Positions 33,255 to 42,322 of a DNA stretch of 64,000 nucleotides are shown one piece after another. The first letter of the stretch is position 1; every line of letters begins with the position of its first letter. Position numbers and translations under genes: made by a program. The stretch covers positions 62,001 to 126,000 of the forward strand of contig NZ_JABBXB010000006.1 of NCBI RefSeq assembly GCF_013387485.1, in the 5' to 3' direction. Origin of the DNA: Stenotrophomonas sp. SAM-B (GTDB lineage: Bacteria; Pseudomonadota; Gammaproteobacteria; Xanthomonadales; Xanthomonadaceae). The notes below the pieces were generated by a model that worked only from the letters and a program-made list of their open reading frames with translations, did not search any database and was not told where the DNA came from.

Positions 33255-34906
33255 GCGTGCTGCTCCAGTTGCGTGGTGGCCCAGACCGCGAGCTTCTCGC
33301 GGCCGATCTTGGCGTTGTGGCGGATGTCGACCGGGAAGCCCGGGTGGGGCAGGAAGCGCTCGATGCGCGCGGTATGCGCGTGCGCGGCGGCCTCACGGCG
33401 CAACCGCTCGACCAGCGCGGGGGAATCGACGGTACCGGGCAGCAGTTCGTAGCACAGCACCGGCACCTGCCGGCCCGGCGCACCCACACCGACCAGCGCG
33501 GTGCGCGCGATGCCATCGAGCGCGTTGAACACCGGCTCGACCTGCTCGGTGTAGAGCGGGCCCTGCGCGGTTTCCACGCGCTGGGTCTTGCGGCCACAGA
33601 ACCACAGCCGGCCCTGCGCATCGAAGTAGCCGACATCGCCCATCCGGTGCACGACCCGCGTGCTGCCCTCGGCCAGGGTCTCGGTGATCTTCGCCGCGGC
33701 GGTGGCCTGCGGGCGGTTGAAGTAGCTGTCGGTGGCGGTCGGGCCGGCCACGGTGATTTCGCCGACCTCGCCGGTAGCCAGCACGCGGGCCTGCGACCAG
33801 GCCGGCAGCGGTGCGTCGTCGATGGCGATGATGCGCACTTCGTTGGGTGCGACCACGCGGCCGACGCAGGTACCGGCGCCGGCCTCGGTGGCCTGGCGGG
33901 TGTTCTCCAGCTCACGGCCTTCGATCACGGCGACGGGCAGGCACTCGGTGGCGCCATAGGGCGTCCAGAACTGGGCGTCGTCGGGCAGCAGGCGGCGGAT
34001 CCGCGCGACCACGTCGGGCGGCACCGGCGCGCCGGCCGAGGTGACCCGGCGCACGCCGGGCAGCGGCTGGCCATGGTCGGCCAGCACCCGCATCAGCGCC
34101 GGCGAACCGAACAGCTGGGTGACGCCGAAACGGTTGATCGCGTCATGCAGCTTGCGCGGATCGGCCTGGGCCGGACGGGTCGGGTCCATGTCCGGGATCA
34201 CCGAGGTCAGCCCCAGCGCCGGATCGAACAGCGCGAACGGCGGGAAGGTCGGCAGGTCCACCCCACCCGGCTCCATCCCGAAGGCGGCGCGCAGCAGCTC
34301 GACCTGGCCGACGAAATGACGGTGCCGGTAGACCACGCCCTTGGGCACGCCGGTGGAGCCGCTGGTGAACAGGATCGCGGCGACATCCTCGCCATCGGTC
34401 GGGGCCAGTGCGGGGGCCGCCGTGGCGCCCTGGGCTTCCAGCCGGGCCAGGGTGGTACCACCCCAGCCCCAGCGGCGGCCGACGGTCACCAGCAGGCGCG
34501 CGGAGCGACACCAACGCAGGGCCAGGCGCGCCACGTGGGCCAGGCCGATACCGATGAAGGCTTCCGGCTGGGCCTCGTCCAGGCACTGTTTCAGCGCGCG
34601 CTTGTCGATGCCGGGGTCTACCAGCACCGGCACCGCGCCGTTCTTGAACAGCGCGAACATCAGCAGGAAGAACTCCGGCGAGGGCCGCACCATCACCACC
34701 GCGCGCACGCCGCGGCCGATGCCGTGGGCCGCCAGGCCGGCCGCCATCGCGTCGCTGCGGGCATTGAGGGTGCGGTAATCCAGGGTGACGTCATAACGCG
34801 CCATGCCGCCGGGCCCGGGCTTGCCGGGGCAGCGGATGGCGATCTGGTCGGGGCGTTCACGGGCCAGCTCGGGCAGGCGCGCGGCGATATTGATGGCGCT
34901 GTTCAT
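33251..34906 (-). CDS. oleC: AMP-dependent beta-lactone synthetase OleC
   Basis: A 551-residue ANL-family ligase. In ole systems it converts the hydroxy acid from OleD to a beta-lactone with ATP. The AMP-binding core [10 protein letters not shown] is visible, followed by [19 protein letters not shown] and a C-terminal region with KIGREKL, the catalytic Lys block. ATG 34906 ([11 protein letters not shown]) was chosen; the in-frame stretch above it is Arg-rich. Overlaps oleD by four bases. Confidence 0.93.
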   Translation of the reverse strand: MNSAINIAARLPELARERPDQIAIRCPGKPGPGGMARYDVTLDYRTLNARSDAMAAGLAAHGIGRGVRAVVMVRPSPEFFLLMFALFKNGAVPVLVDPGIDKRALKQCLDEAQPEAFIGIGLAHVARLALRWCRSARLLVTVGRRWGWGGTTLARLEAQGATAAPALAPTDGEDVAAILFTSGSTGVPKGVVYRHRHFVGQVELLRAAFGMEPGGVDLPTFPPFALFDPALGLTSVIPDMDPTRPAQADPRKLHDAINRFGVTQLFGSPALMRVLADHGQPLPGVRRVTSAGAPVPPDVVARIRRLLPDDAQFWTPYGATECLPVAVIEGRELENTRQATEAGAGTCVGRVVAPNEVRIIAIDDAPLPAWSQARVLATGEVGEITVAGPTATDSYFNRPQATAAAKITETLAEGSTRVVHRMGDVGYFDAQGRLWFCGRKTQRVETAQGPLYTEQVEPVFNALDGIARTALVGVGAPGRQVPVLCYELLPGTVDSPALVERLRREAAAHAHTARIERFLPHPGFPVDIRHNAKIGREKLAVWATTQLEQHA

Positions 34907-35023
34907 CCGTTCATTGTCGCCGCTGCAGAAAATTCTTGCGCGCCGGCCGTGGGCGTGGAAAATTCGCGGCCTTCCCACCCATCCACGCATGGCGTGGATC
35001 TACGCGTCTCCAGCCGGTGCCCC

Positions 35024-35452
35024 ATGCCCCATCCCTGCCTCACCTGCGGCGCCTGCTGCACCCAATACCGTGTGGCCTTCCATTGGATGGAATCCGACGA
35101 GGTCACCCCCGGTGGCGTCCCGCACGAACTCACCCAGGTGCTGGACCCGCACCGGCTGTGCATGCGCGGCACCCTGTCCAAGCCGGTGTACTGCGTGGCG
35201 CTGGATGCGGAGATCGGGGTGTATTCGCGCTGCAGCATCCATCCCAACCGCCCCAGCGTCTGCCGTGAGGTCGATGCCTCGTGGGAGTACGGCAAGGCCA
35301 GCCCGCAGTGCGACAAGGCGCGCGTGGCGCACGGCATGCCGGCGCTGACCCTGGCCGACTGGCGCTGGCGGGACGAGGCGGGCAATGACGATGATCATCC
35401 CGATGACAACGGGAATTCCCCGGCGCCGCCGCAGGCACCGATCGCGGCGTGA
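35024..35452 (+). CDS. YkgJ-family cysteine-cluster protein
   Basis: A 142-residue protein on the opposite strand, between oleC and oleB. The N terminus is the Cys cluster CLTCGACC, followed by single Cys residues around LCMRG and VYCVAL and the conserved CSIHPNRPSVCREV. This is the YkgJ/CxxCxxCC pattern of proteins thought to bind zinc or iron-sulfur. The C-terminal 40 residues are Asp/Pro-rich and probably disordered. A link to olefin synthesis is unlikely; it looks like an insertion into the cluster, flanked by two REP palindromes. Confidence 0.88.
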   Translation: MPHPCLTCGACCTQYRVAFHWMESDEVTPGGVPHELTQVLDPHRLCMRGTLSKPVYCVALDAEIGVYSRCSIHPNRPSVCREVDASWEYGKASPQCDKARVAHGMPALTLADWRWRDEAGNDDDHPDDNGNSPAPPQAPIAA

Positions 35453-35457
35453 CGCGT

Positions 35458-35483
35458 GTGCCGACCAACGGTCGGTACCTACC
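35458..35483 (-). repeat. REP/SMAG-like palindrome, left member of a pair
   Basis: GTGCCGACC AAC GGTCGGTAC followed by CTACC (GTAG on the minus strand). It faces a second copy 13 bases away in the opposite orientation. Confidence 0.78.
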
Positions 35484-35496
35484 GGATCGGCGATGG

Positions 35497-35521
35497 GTAG
35501 GTGACGACCGTTGGTCGTCAC
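35497..35521 (+). repeat. REP/SMAG-like palindrome, right member of a pair
   Basis: GTAG followed by a perfect 9-bp stem, GTGACGACC GTT GGTCGTCAC. Together with 35458-35483 it forms an inverted dimer. Confidence 0.78.
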
Positions 35522-35526
35522 GCCGG

Positions 35527-36417
35527 TCAGATCGGGTTGCGATCCAGGAACGCGCGGATCTTCGGCACCAGCACCTCGTGCTTGTCTTCCAGCACGTAAT
35601 GCCCGGCATCCTCGAAGGCGTGCACTTCGGCCTGCGGCAACGCGGCCTGGAAGCCCTTCAGGAAGTGGTGGTCGAACACGAAATCGCGCAGGCCCCAGCC
35701 GATGAAGACAGGTCGGTCGGCGTACGACGGCAGCGTCTGGCCGGACCGCTCCAGCAGCGACCAGGCCTTGTCGGCCGGCGACAGCGGGATGTCCTGCATG
35801 AAGCGGATGGTGCTGATGCGGTTGGCGTAGCTGTTGTACGGCGACACGTACGCGCGGCGCACGTCCGCCGGCATCTTCCGTTCCACGCCCAGCCACGAGG
35901 CACCGGACGAGAAGGCGTTGAACGTGCGGATGATCCACTCGCCCACCTTCCAGTGGCGGCCCAGCGCAATCTGCCACGGCATCGCCTTCGCGGCCGGCAT
36001 CGGGAAGGCGGCGGTGTTGAGCACCACCAGGCGCTTGACCTGGGCATGGTGCGAGAGCGCCCAGCCGAAGCCGATCATGCCGCCCCAGTCGTGCACGGCC
36101 AGGGTCACCGGGCCGGTGATGCCCAGGTGCGCGAGCAGCGCATCCAGGTCGTCCACGCGCGACTGCAGGGTGTAGTCGTAGTGCGCGTCATCGGGCTTGT
36201 CCGACAGGCCCATGCCGATATGGTCCGGCACGATGCAGCGGTAGCTGTCCGACAACCCGGCCACCAGGGTGCGCCAGTAATAGCTCCACGACGGGTTGCC
36301 GTGGACCATCACCACCACCTCGCCATCGCGCGGGCCTTCGTCGAGATAGTTCATCGACAGACCGGGACGCACCTCGAAGCGGTGCGGATGGGCGGGGTAA
36401 CCGGGCAGCTGGGGCAT
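35527..36417 (-). CDS. oleB: Beta-lactone decarboxylase OleB (alpha/beta hydrolase)
   Basis: A 296-residue alpha/beta-hydrolase of haloalkane-dehalogenase type. OleB decarboxylates the beta-lactone from OleC to a cis-olefin. The nucleophile is Asp110 in HDWGGMIG, in the place of Ser in ordinary hydrolases; the oxyanion region is HGNPSWSYYW and the catalytic His lies in DAGHYVLED. A terminator-like hairpin separates it from oleA; oleC follows beyond the inserted YkgJ gene. Confidence 0.94.
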   Translation of the reverse strand: MPQLPGYPAHPHRFEVRPGLSMNYLDEGPRDGEVVVMVHGNPSWSYYWRTLVAGLSDSYRCIVPDHIGMGLSDKPDDAHYDYTLQSRVDDLDALLAHLGITGPVTLAVHDWGGMIGFGWALSHHAQVKRLVVLNTAAFPMPAAKAMPWQIALGRHWKVGEWIIRTFNAFSSGASWLGVERKMPADVRRAYVSPYNSYANRISTIRFMQDIPLSPADKAWSLLERSGQTLPSYADRPVFIGWGLRDFVFDHHFLKGFQAALPQAEVHAFEDAGHYVLEDKHEVLVPKIRAFLDRNPI

Positions 36418-36434
36418 GCAAACGCACCTGTGAA

Positions 36435-36457
36435 AAGGGCCGGCAGAACCGGCCCTT
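36435..36457 (-). terminator. Terminator-like hairpin between oleA and oleB
   Basis: A perfect 9-bp stem (AAGGGCCGG / CCGGCCCTT, 5-base loop), followed on the minus strand by TTTT. Placed within the ole operon, it may attenuate transcription from oleA into oleB. Confidence 0.7.
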
Positions 36458-36498
36458 GATGTTCAATTCCAACGCCGCGGCAGGCTGCGGCGCGTGGT

Positions 36499-37515
36499 TT
36501 ACCAGACCACTTCGGCCATCGAGCAGTTCAGGCCCGAGCCGATGCCGAGCAGCGCGATGCGATCGCCCTTCTTCAGCTTGCCCAGCTGCTTGAGCTTGCT
36601 CAGCACGATCGGCACCGAGGCCGGGCCGATGTTGCCGTGCTCGCCGAAGATCGTCATCACCTTCTTCGGGTCGATGCCGAAGTTCTTGATGAAGGCGGCG
36701 GTGTGCGGCTGGCTGACCTGGTGGATCACGAACTGGTCCAGTTCCTCCACGGCCCAGCCCAGCGCTTCGCGGGCGGCGACGAAGGTCTTCTGTGCCAGCT
36801 TGATGCCTTCGATCAGCAGCATGCGGGTGTCGGTGACCATGCGGTCCAGGTTGCCGCGGCACAGCTGGTTCCACTCGGTGGCCGAGCGGGTCACGCCACC
36901 GCGGTAACGCGGGGCATCGGGCACCAGCTCGGTGCGCGCCATGACCATCGCCGCGGCACCGCAGCCCAGGGTAAGGGCGGCCATCTCGTTGCGGAAGTCA
37001 TCGGCGGTCACGCCCGGCAGGGCCATGCGCTCGAGGGTCTTCTCGTACACCAGGTTGGCGGTTTCACCGTCGACGATCAGCGCGTAGTCGATCTCGCCGC
37101 GTTCCAGCATGCGGGCGGCGATGTCCATGCCGTTGATGAAGGCCAGGCAAGCATTGGCGACGTCGAAGGTCATGCATTCGTCGCCGACCCCCAGGTTGCC
37201 CGAGACGATGCTGGCCGTGGACGGCTCCAGGTAATCGCGGCTGACCGAGGTGTTGACCAGCAGGCCGATCTTGTCGGCGCCGATTCCGGCGTCTTCCAGG
37301 GCTTTGCGGGCGGCCAGCGTGGCGGCGTCGGAGGCCAGCATGTCGGCATCCCACAGGCGACGGGCATGGATGCCCGCGATGTCGCCGAGCACGTCGGTGC
37401 GGATGCCAAGGCGATCCAGCGTCGGCTTCAGCCGTTCGTTGATTTCCTTGGACGTCAGCGTGTGCGGCGCGTCGATGTGCGCCAAGCCGGCGATCGAGAC
37501 ATTCTTGAAGAGCAT
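36499..37515 (-). CDS. oleA: Thiolase-superfamily acyl-CoA condensing enzyme OleA
   Basis: A 338-residue KAS III-like enzyme that joins two long-chain acyl-CoAs head to head into a 2-alkyl-3-keto acid. The catalytic set known from Xanthomonas campestris OleA (Cys143, Glu117, His285, Asn315) is kept at Cys123, Glu97, His265 and Asn295, each exactly 20 lower, which is strong evidence of orthology. First gene of the ole cluster; its promoter should lie in 37516-37627. Confidence 0.96.
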   Translation of the reverse strand: MLFKNVSIAGLAHIDAPHTLTSKEINERLKPTLDRLGIRTDVLGDIAGIHARRLWDADMLASDAATLAARKALEDAGIGADKIGLLVNTSVSRDYLEPSTASIVSGNLGVGDECMTFDVANACLAFINGMDIAARMLERGEIDYALIVDGETANLVYEKTLERMALPGVTADDFRNEMAALTLGCGAAAMVMARTELVPDAPRYRGGVTRSATEWNQLCRGNLDRMVTDTRMLLIEGIKLAQKTFVAAREALGWAVEELDQFVIHQVSQPHTAAFIKNFGIDPKKVMTIFGEHGNIGPASVPIVLSKLKQLGKLKKGDRIALLGIGSGLNCSMAEVVW

Positions 37516-37627
37516 CAGTTAGCGCCAAGGCTCAGGCAAAGGGGGCGTTATTGTAAGCCGGCACGGCTTTCACCGCACCTTTACGAATTCACGCCCGGGC
37601 GTATGGTCCGGGCGCGGTGTGAAGGGT

Positions 37628-37945
37628 TCAGCGTGGCGGGCACTGGAAGGCCAGGAAGCGCTGGCTGCCATCGGCAGGCAGGCCCGAGGCCTGCACGGCG
37701 TTGGCACCGGCACTGGGTGCCTCGTTGCGGGCCAGGGTTTCCAGCTCTTCCTGCACGCGCAGCGGGTTGCGGTTGTAGAAGGCGACCTTGCTCTTCACGG
37801 TCACCACCACCTCGCCCTTGCTCTGGCAGCCGCTGGGCGCAGGGCCGGCCGGCAGCACGCGGACCGTCTTCCCGGACGACTCGATCGGCACCCAGGTGCA
37901 GGCGGAAACGCTGAGGATCAGGGCGGACAGAAGCAGAATGCGCAT
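37628..37945 (-). CDS. DUF4156-type lipoprotein
   Basis: A 105-residue small lipoprotein. The signal peptide is MRILLLSALILSVSAC with a lipobox (SVSAC). The mature part has a Cys in SGCQSKGEVVV and another near the C terminus (FQCPPR), which could form a disulfide. The pattern fits DUF4156 proteins, of unknown function. Start ATG 37945; upstream Met codons at 37969 and 37990 would disrupt the signal peptide. Confidence 0.8.
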   Translation of the reverse strand: MRILLLSALILSVSACTWVPIESSGKTVRVLPAGPAPSGCQSKGEVVVTVKSKVAFYNRNPLRVQEELETLARNEAPSAGANAVQASGLPADGSQRFLAFQCPPR

Positions 37946-38054
37946 GGACAAGGCCTGGCTGGAATACATGAGGGAGTGTGCGGGAAACATCTGAATCGGG
38001 GGTGATCAGGTGCCGGGACAGCTCCCGACACCCGATGTGCTGGCCGGCGCGGTG

Positions 38055-38077
38055 GCCGGCCAGCGGTCGGCATTACC
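38055..38077 (-). repeat. Imperfect REP-like palindrome overlapping a stop codon
   Basis: The palindrome GCCGGCC AGC GGTCGGC contains one mismatched pair, followed by TTACC in place of CTACC. The stop codon of the M16 peptidase (38073-38075) lies inside it. Confidence 0.45.
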
Positions 38078-40964
38078 GGGCCTTGGGCTTCGCGGCCGCC
38101 GGAGCGACCGGCGCGGCCGGGGCCTGGACGGCGTTCCCTTCCGCATCGATCACCTGCACCTGGCCGAGGTTGAGCGCACGCACCGGCGCCTCGGTCTGCT
38201 TGAGGTCACCGACCACCACCCAGGTCAGTGCGTTCGGGTCCAGCGTGGCCGCGGCCTGCTGCACCTGGGCCGGGGTCATCGCTTCGACCTCGGCCTTGCG
38301 CCGGACCACATAGTCGTCCGGACGCTGGTAACGCACGATCCCGCTGATGGTGCCCATCACGGCACTGGCGGTCTCATAGGCACCCGGCAGGCTCAGGTTC
38401 TGGATGTTGCGGATGCGCGCCACTTCGGCCGGCGTGGCCGGCTTGGCCCCGCTGGCGAACTCGGCGATCTCCTTCTGCATCTCCTGCATGGACTCAGCGG
38501 TCTTGTCGATCTGCACGGGTGCGCGGGCGCCCCACGGGCGCTGGCCCAGGGTGTTGCTGGCGCTGCTGCCGGCACCGTAGGACCAGTGCTTCTGCTCACG
38601 CAGGTTCATGTTCAGGCGTGAGGTGAAGTCGCCGCCGAGCACGCCGTTGGCGATATCGAAGCGGGTCGAGCCGGGGTCCTTGGACGAGGGGACCACCTGG
38701 CTGGCGAACAGGTTGGCCTGCACCGCGCCCGGCTGATCGATCAGGTACACACGGGCATGCGCCGGACGTGCGACGTCCACCGGCGCCTTGACCTGTGGCG
38801 CGGGGCCTTCAGCCTTCCAGTTGCCAAGCTGGCGTTCCAGCAACGGTACGATTTCCTTCAGCGTGGTGTCGCCGACCACGATCAGCGTGCCCTGCTCCGG
38901 GCGCAGCCAATCACGGTGGAAGTCCACCAGGTCTTCGCGGGTCATGGACTGGATGTCCACCTCATTGCCGCTGCCGGTGAACGGGATCGCGTATGGATGG
39001 CCCGCGCCGTACAGCAGCGTCGGCATCACGCGCATCGCAACCGCGCTGGGGTTGACCTTCTCCTGCTGGATGCCGGCGATCCAGGTCGCCTTGACCCGAT
39101 CGATCTCGCCTTGATCGAAGCGCGGCTGGCGCAGCATGTCGGCATACAGCGCCAGCGATGGCGCCAGGTTCTCCTTCAGCGCCGACAGGTACACGCTGGT
39201 GCTGTCGAGCGAGGCGGAGGCATCAAGCTTGGCGCCCAGTGCGTCGGCCGCGTCGGCGAACGGCAGCGCGCCGAGCTTGCCGGCACCTTCGGTGAGCAGG
39301 CCCATGGTGAAGTTGGCCGTGCCGGACTTGCGGCCCTGGTCGGCAGTGAAGCCCCCCGGGAATTCATAGCTGAATTGCACGACCGGGATGTCATGGCGCT
39401 CGGCCAGGATCACCTGGGTGCCGTTCTTCAGCGTAGCGCGGTGCAGTTCCGGGAATTTCAGATCCGGGAAGGTCTTGGTCTGCGGCACGCCGGTGCTGCG
39501 GTCGACCTGCTTGGGCAGGGTGGTGAACGTCGGATCGACGGCCGGCACGGTGAACGGCTTGGGCGTTTCCGACGGCAGTTCGGCCAAGGCAACGCGCGCA
39601 CCCGGCTCGACCACGATGGTGTGGTCGCCGATGCCCAGCCACTTGGCACCGACATCACGCACCTGCGCGGCAGTGGCCGCATCGATGGTCGCCAGCGATT
39701 TGCGGAAGCAGCCCGGGTCACCTTCGTACACGGTGCACTCGGCCAGCGCATCGGCCTTGCCGCCGAAACCACCGATGCGCTCGATGCCGCGGATGAAGCC
39801 GGCGCGGAATGCGGTCTTGCCACGGCTGAGCTCATCGGCGGTCGGACCGTCCTTGGCCAGGCGCTTCACTTCCTCATCGATGATCGCCTCGACCTTGGCC
39901 GGGTCCACGCCCTGCTTGACGCTGGCCATGATCACGAAGTTGGAGCCCAGCTGCGAGCTGTAGGCACCGGCGCTGATGTTGTCGACCAGCTTGTCCTGGT
40001 GCAGCAGGCGCTGATCGAGGCGCGAGGACTTGGCACCGCCGAGGACCTGCGCGAACAGCTGCAGCTGGTCGATGTCGGTGGTGCCGACCTGCGCCACGTT
40101 CCAGGCGCGGTAGATGCGCGCCTGCGGCACCTTGTCGGTCATCACTTCGCGCGAGCTCTTCTCGCGCTTGGCCACGTCCACCTTGGGCTGGGCCATGCTC
40201 GGGCCGGCCGGGATGTCGCCGAAGTACTTGGCGACCTTTTCCTTCGCGGTGGCCACGTCGATGTCGCCGGCCAGCACCAGCACCGCATTGTTCGGGCCGT
40301 ACCAGGTGCGGAACCAGCTCTTCACGTCATCCAGCGAGGCGGCGTTGAGATCGTTCATCGAGCCGATCACGCTGTGGTGGTACGGGTGGCCGGCCGGATA
40401 CATCGCGCGCGTCAGCTTTTCCCAGACCTGGCCATACGGCTGGTTCTCGCCCTGGCGCTTTTCGTTCTGCACCACGCCGCGTTGTTCGTCGAGCGCGGCC
40501 TGGTCGATCGCGCCGAGCAGATGGCCCATGCGGTCGGACTCCATCCACAACGCCATGTCCAGCGCGGTGGTGGGCACATTCTCGAAGTAATTGGTGCGGT
40601 CGGTATTGGTGGTGCCGTTCTGGCCGGTCACGCCGACCTGCTTGAAGGGCTCGAAATACTCGCCGTCGTGGTTCTCGCTGCCCTGGAACATCAGGTGTTC
40701 GAACAGGTGGGCGAAGCCGGTGCGGCCGGCGGGCTCGTCCTTGCTGCCGACGTGGTACCAGATGTTGACGGCCACGATCGGCGCCTTGCGGTCGGTGTGC
40801 ACCACCACGCGCAGGCCATTGGGCAGGGTGAACTGCTCGAACGGAATGTCGACCTTGGCCACCGTGGCCGGCTTTGCCAGGACCGGCGCAGGGGCGAGCG
40901 AGCCCAGGGCGGCGGAGAGCGCGACAGCCAGCAGCGCAGCACGCGGTCGAAGTTGGACGGTCAT
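38073..40964 (-). CDS. M16-family zinc metallopeptidase (two-domain, exported)
   Basis: A 963-residue pitrilysin-family protease. The signal peptide ends about residue 30 (APAPVLA). The active half has the inverted zinc motif HLFEH at residues 86-90 with the distal Glu in RGVVQNEKRQ; the second half (from about 505) is the inactive M16 C domain (HRATLKNGTQVILAERHDIP). Such fused two-domain enzymes form a closing chamber and degrade peptides in the periplasm. A Pro/Ala-rich tail ends the protein (APAAPVAPAAAKPKAR). Confidence 0.9.
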   Translation of the reverse strand: MTVQLRPRAALLAVALSAALGSLAPAPVLAKPATVAKVDIPFEQFTLPNGLRVVVHTDRKAPIVAVNIWYHVGSKDEPAGRTGFAHLFEHLMFQGSENHDGEYFEPFKQVGVTGQNGTTNTDRTNYFENVPTTALDMALWMESDRMGHLLGAIDQAALDEQRGVVQNEKRQGENQPYGQVWEKLTRAMYPAGHPYHHSVIGSMNDLNAASLDDVKSWFRTWYGPNNAVLVLAGDIDVATAKEKVAKYFGDIPAGPSMAQPKVDVAKREKSSREVMTDKVPQARIYRAWNVAQVGTTDIDQLQLFAQVLGGAKSSRLDQRLLHQDKLVDNISAGAYSSQLGSNFVIMASVKQGVDPAKVEAIIDEEVKRLAKDGPTADELSRGKTAFRAGFIRGIERIGGFGGKADALAECTVYEGDPGCFRKSLATIDAATAAQVRDVGAKWLGIGDHTIVVEPGARVALAELPSETPKPFTVPAVDPTFTTLPKQVDRSTGVPQTKTFPDLKFPELHRATLKNGTQVILAERHDIPVVQFSYEFPGGFTADQGRKSGTANFTMGLLTEGAGKLGALPFADAADALGAKLDASASLDSTSVYLSALKENLAPSLALYADMLRQPRFDQGEIDRVKATWIAGIQQEKVNPSAVAMRVMPTLLYGAGHPYAIPFTGSGNEVDIQSMTREDLVDFHRDWLRPEQGTLIVVGDTTLKEIVPLLERQLGNWKAEGPAPQVKAPVDVARPAHARVYLIDQPGAVQANLFASQVVPSSKDPGSTRFDIANGVLGGDFTSRLNMNLREQKHWSYGAGSSASNTLGQRPWGARAPVQIDKTAESMQEMQKEIAEFASGAKPATPAEVARIRNIQNLSLPGAYETASAVMGTISGIVRYQRPDDYVVRRKAEVEAMTPAQVQQAAATLDPNALTWVVVGDLKQTEAPVRALNLGQVQVIDAEGNAVQAPAAPVAPAAAKPKAR

Positions 40965-41305
40965 TCCGGTTCCTTGGTCATGAAAGTGAAGCCGGATGCT
41001 AGCGCGCCGCCCAGGCAAAAGGCATCGGCCAACAGTCATTGGGGTCAAAACGGACAGCCTGCAGGCCCTGCGGCGGACAACTGTCCGGACAGCGGACACC
41101 GCGACATCGACAAAAACCCTTTGAAATCAACGGTGAAAAGTTGGCACGCGACCTGCTCGGTACTGGCAAGGGAAGCAAGGATCAAACCGAAACTGACTGG
41201 ATGCTGAACAAAAACAAGAAAGTTGAAATTGTTCTTGCAAGCCCCGAATCGGTGTACTACCTTACTACCACACCACTGCTCACCAACACTAAACAGGACC
41301 TCGCC
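40965..41305. other. Long intergenic region upstream of the VRP-repeat gene
   Basis: 341 bases without a supportable gene. The right half (from about 41190) is much more AT-rich than its surroundings, with A- and T-tracts, and probably holds the promoter of the VRP gene; TTGCAA at about 41235 with TACCTT 17 bases later is a weak candidate. The reading frame of the VRP gene stays open upstream to 41039, but the signal peptide starts at 41306. Confidence 0.5.
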
Positions 41306-41785
41306 ATGAACACCAAGACTCTCGCCATCGCCATCGCCATCGCCGCCGGTTCCGCGTTTGCTTCGTCGGTGCAGGCCTCCCCCGCCATCGTCACCCTGGA
41401 GACCGTGCAGGTCCGCCCGTCGGCCGACCAGATCGCCCAGGCCGACGTCGAGCGCACCAGCAGCATCCCGACCCTGGCCGTCGTTGAAGTCCGCCCGACC
41501 GCCGGCCTGATCGCCGATTACCGCGCCGAACTGGCTGCCACCCGCCGCGTCACCACGCTGGCTGCCGTCGAAGTGCGCCCGACCGCCGAACAGCGCCAGG
41601 CCCTGGCCGGCGAACAGCGCAACGATCGCGGCTATGTCGCCACCTTCACCGCGGCCGCCACCGCCGTCGCCAACGAAGTGATCATCAACCTGCCGACCCT
41701 GCAGGTGCGTCCGTCGGCCGCCGATCTGCAGGCCCTGGCGCTGGAAACCGCTGCTGTCGCCGCCTCGACCCTGATCCGCCAGTAA
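41306..41785 (+). CDS. Secreted protein with four VRP[ST]A repeats
   Basis: I do not recognise this 159-residue protein. A signal peptide of about 24 residues (MNTKTLAIAIAIAAGSAFA) is followed by four short repeats around V[EQ]VRP[ST]A: residues 34-40, 60-66, 88-94 and 132-138, spaced 26, 28 and 44 apart. Each follows a Leu/Val strand-like stretch (TLETVQVRP, LAVVEVRP, LAAVEVRP, LPTLQVRP), and the first three are followed by an Ala/Gln-rich helical stretch. It has no cysteines. Alternating strand and helix could give a small repeat fold, or four copies of a binding peptide. It stands alone with a long AT-rich upstream region. Confidence 0.75.
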   Translation: MNTKTLAIAIAIAAGSAFASSVQASPAIVTLETVQVRPSADQIAQADVERTSSIPTLAVVEVRPTAGLIADYRAELAATRRVTTLAAVEVRPTAEQRQALAGEQRNDRGYVATFTAAATAVANEVIINLPTLQVRPSAADLQALALETAAVAASTLIRQ

Positions 41786-41788
41786 GCC

Positions 41789-41809
41789 GTAGCTGCGGTC
41801 CCCCGCAGC
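41789..41809 (+). repeat. Short hairpin with GTAG tag
   Basis: GTAG, then a 7-bp stem GCTGCGG / CCGCAGC with a 4-base loop, in the 43 bases between the VRP gene and trmL. It may be a divergent REP element or a weak terminator. Confidence 0.45.
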
Positions 41810-41828
41810 CTCGGCGTACACTTCGCCG

Positions 41829-42308
41829 ATGACTGCCACGCCCACGTTCCATGTCGTCCTGTTCCAACCCGAAATTCCGCCGAACACCGGCAATGTGATC
41901 CGCCTCTGCGCCAATACCGGCGCGCGGCTGCACCTGATCGAGCCGCTCGGTTTCGACCTGAGCGACAAGCAGCTCAAGCGCGCCGGCCTGGACTATCACG
42001 AATACGCCCGACTGCAGGTCCATCCAGACCTTGAGACCGCCCTGCAGATGATTGCGCCCAAGCGCCTGTTCGCGCTGAGTACCCGCGGCAGCGTGCGTTA
42101 CGACACCCCGCAATTCGACGATGGCGATGCCTTCCTGTTCGGCCCGGAAACCCGCGGCCTGCCCCAGGACCTGCTCGACAGCCTGCCCCACGGCCGACGC
42201 CTGCGCCTGCCGATGCAACCGGACAACCGCAGCCTCAACCTCTCCAATACCGTGGCCGTGGTGATGTATGAGGCCTGGCGCCAGCACGGGTTTGCCGGCG
42301 GGGTGTGA
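41829..42308 (+). CDS. trmL: tRNA (cytidine/uridine-34-2'-O)-methyltransferase TrmL
   Basis: A 159-residue SPOUT methyltransferase that methylates the wobble base ribose of leucine tRNAs. The knot region is recognisable: PEIPPNTGNVIRLCANT at the N terminus, FGPETRGLP in the middle, and LPMQPDNRSLNLSNTVAV at the SAM-binding C terminus. It has the usual length. It stands alone, followed by a REP palindrome. Confidence 0.96.
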   Translation: MTATPTFHVVLFQPEIPPNTGNVIRLCANTGARLHLIEPLGFDLSDKQLKRAGLDYHEYARLQVHPDLETALQMIAPKRLFALSTRGSVRYDTPQFDDGDAFLFGPETRGLPQDLLDSLPHGRRLRLPMQPDNRSLNLSNTVAVVMYEAWRQHGFAGGV

Positions 42309-42322
42309 CATTGCGTCACCGC

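Noticed and set aside
32361..35452. Long open frames antisense to oleD and oleC
   Set aside because: They lie fully opposite oleD and oleC, which have motifs and four-base coupling. Only the last 142 codons (from 35024) encode a recognisable protein, which I kept.
41039..41305. Upstream extension of the VRP-repeat gene
   Set aside because: The open frame continues, but the 89 added residues do not look coding and would bury the signal peptide.
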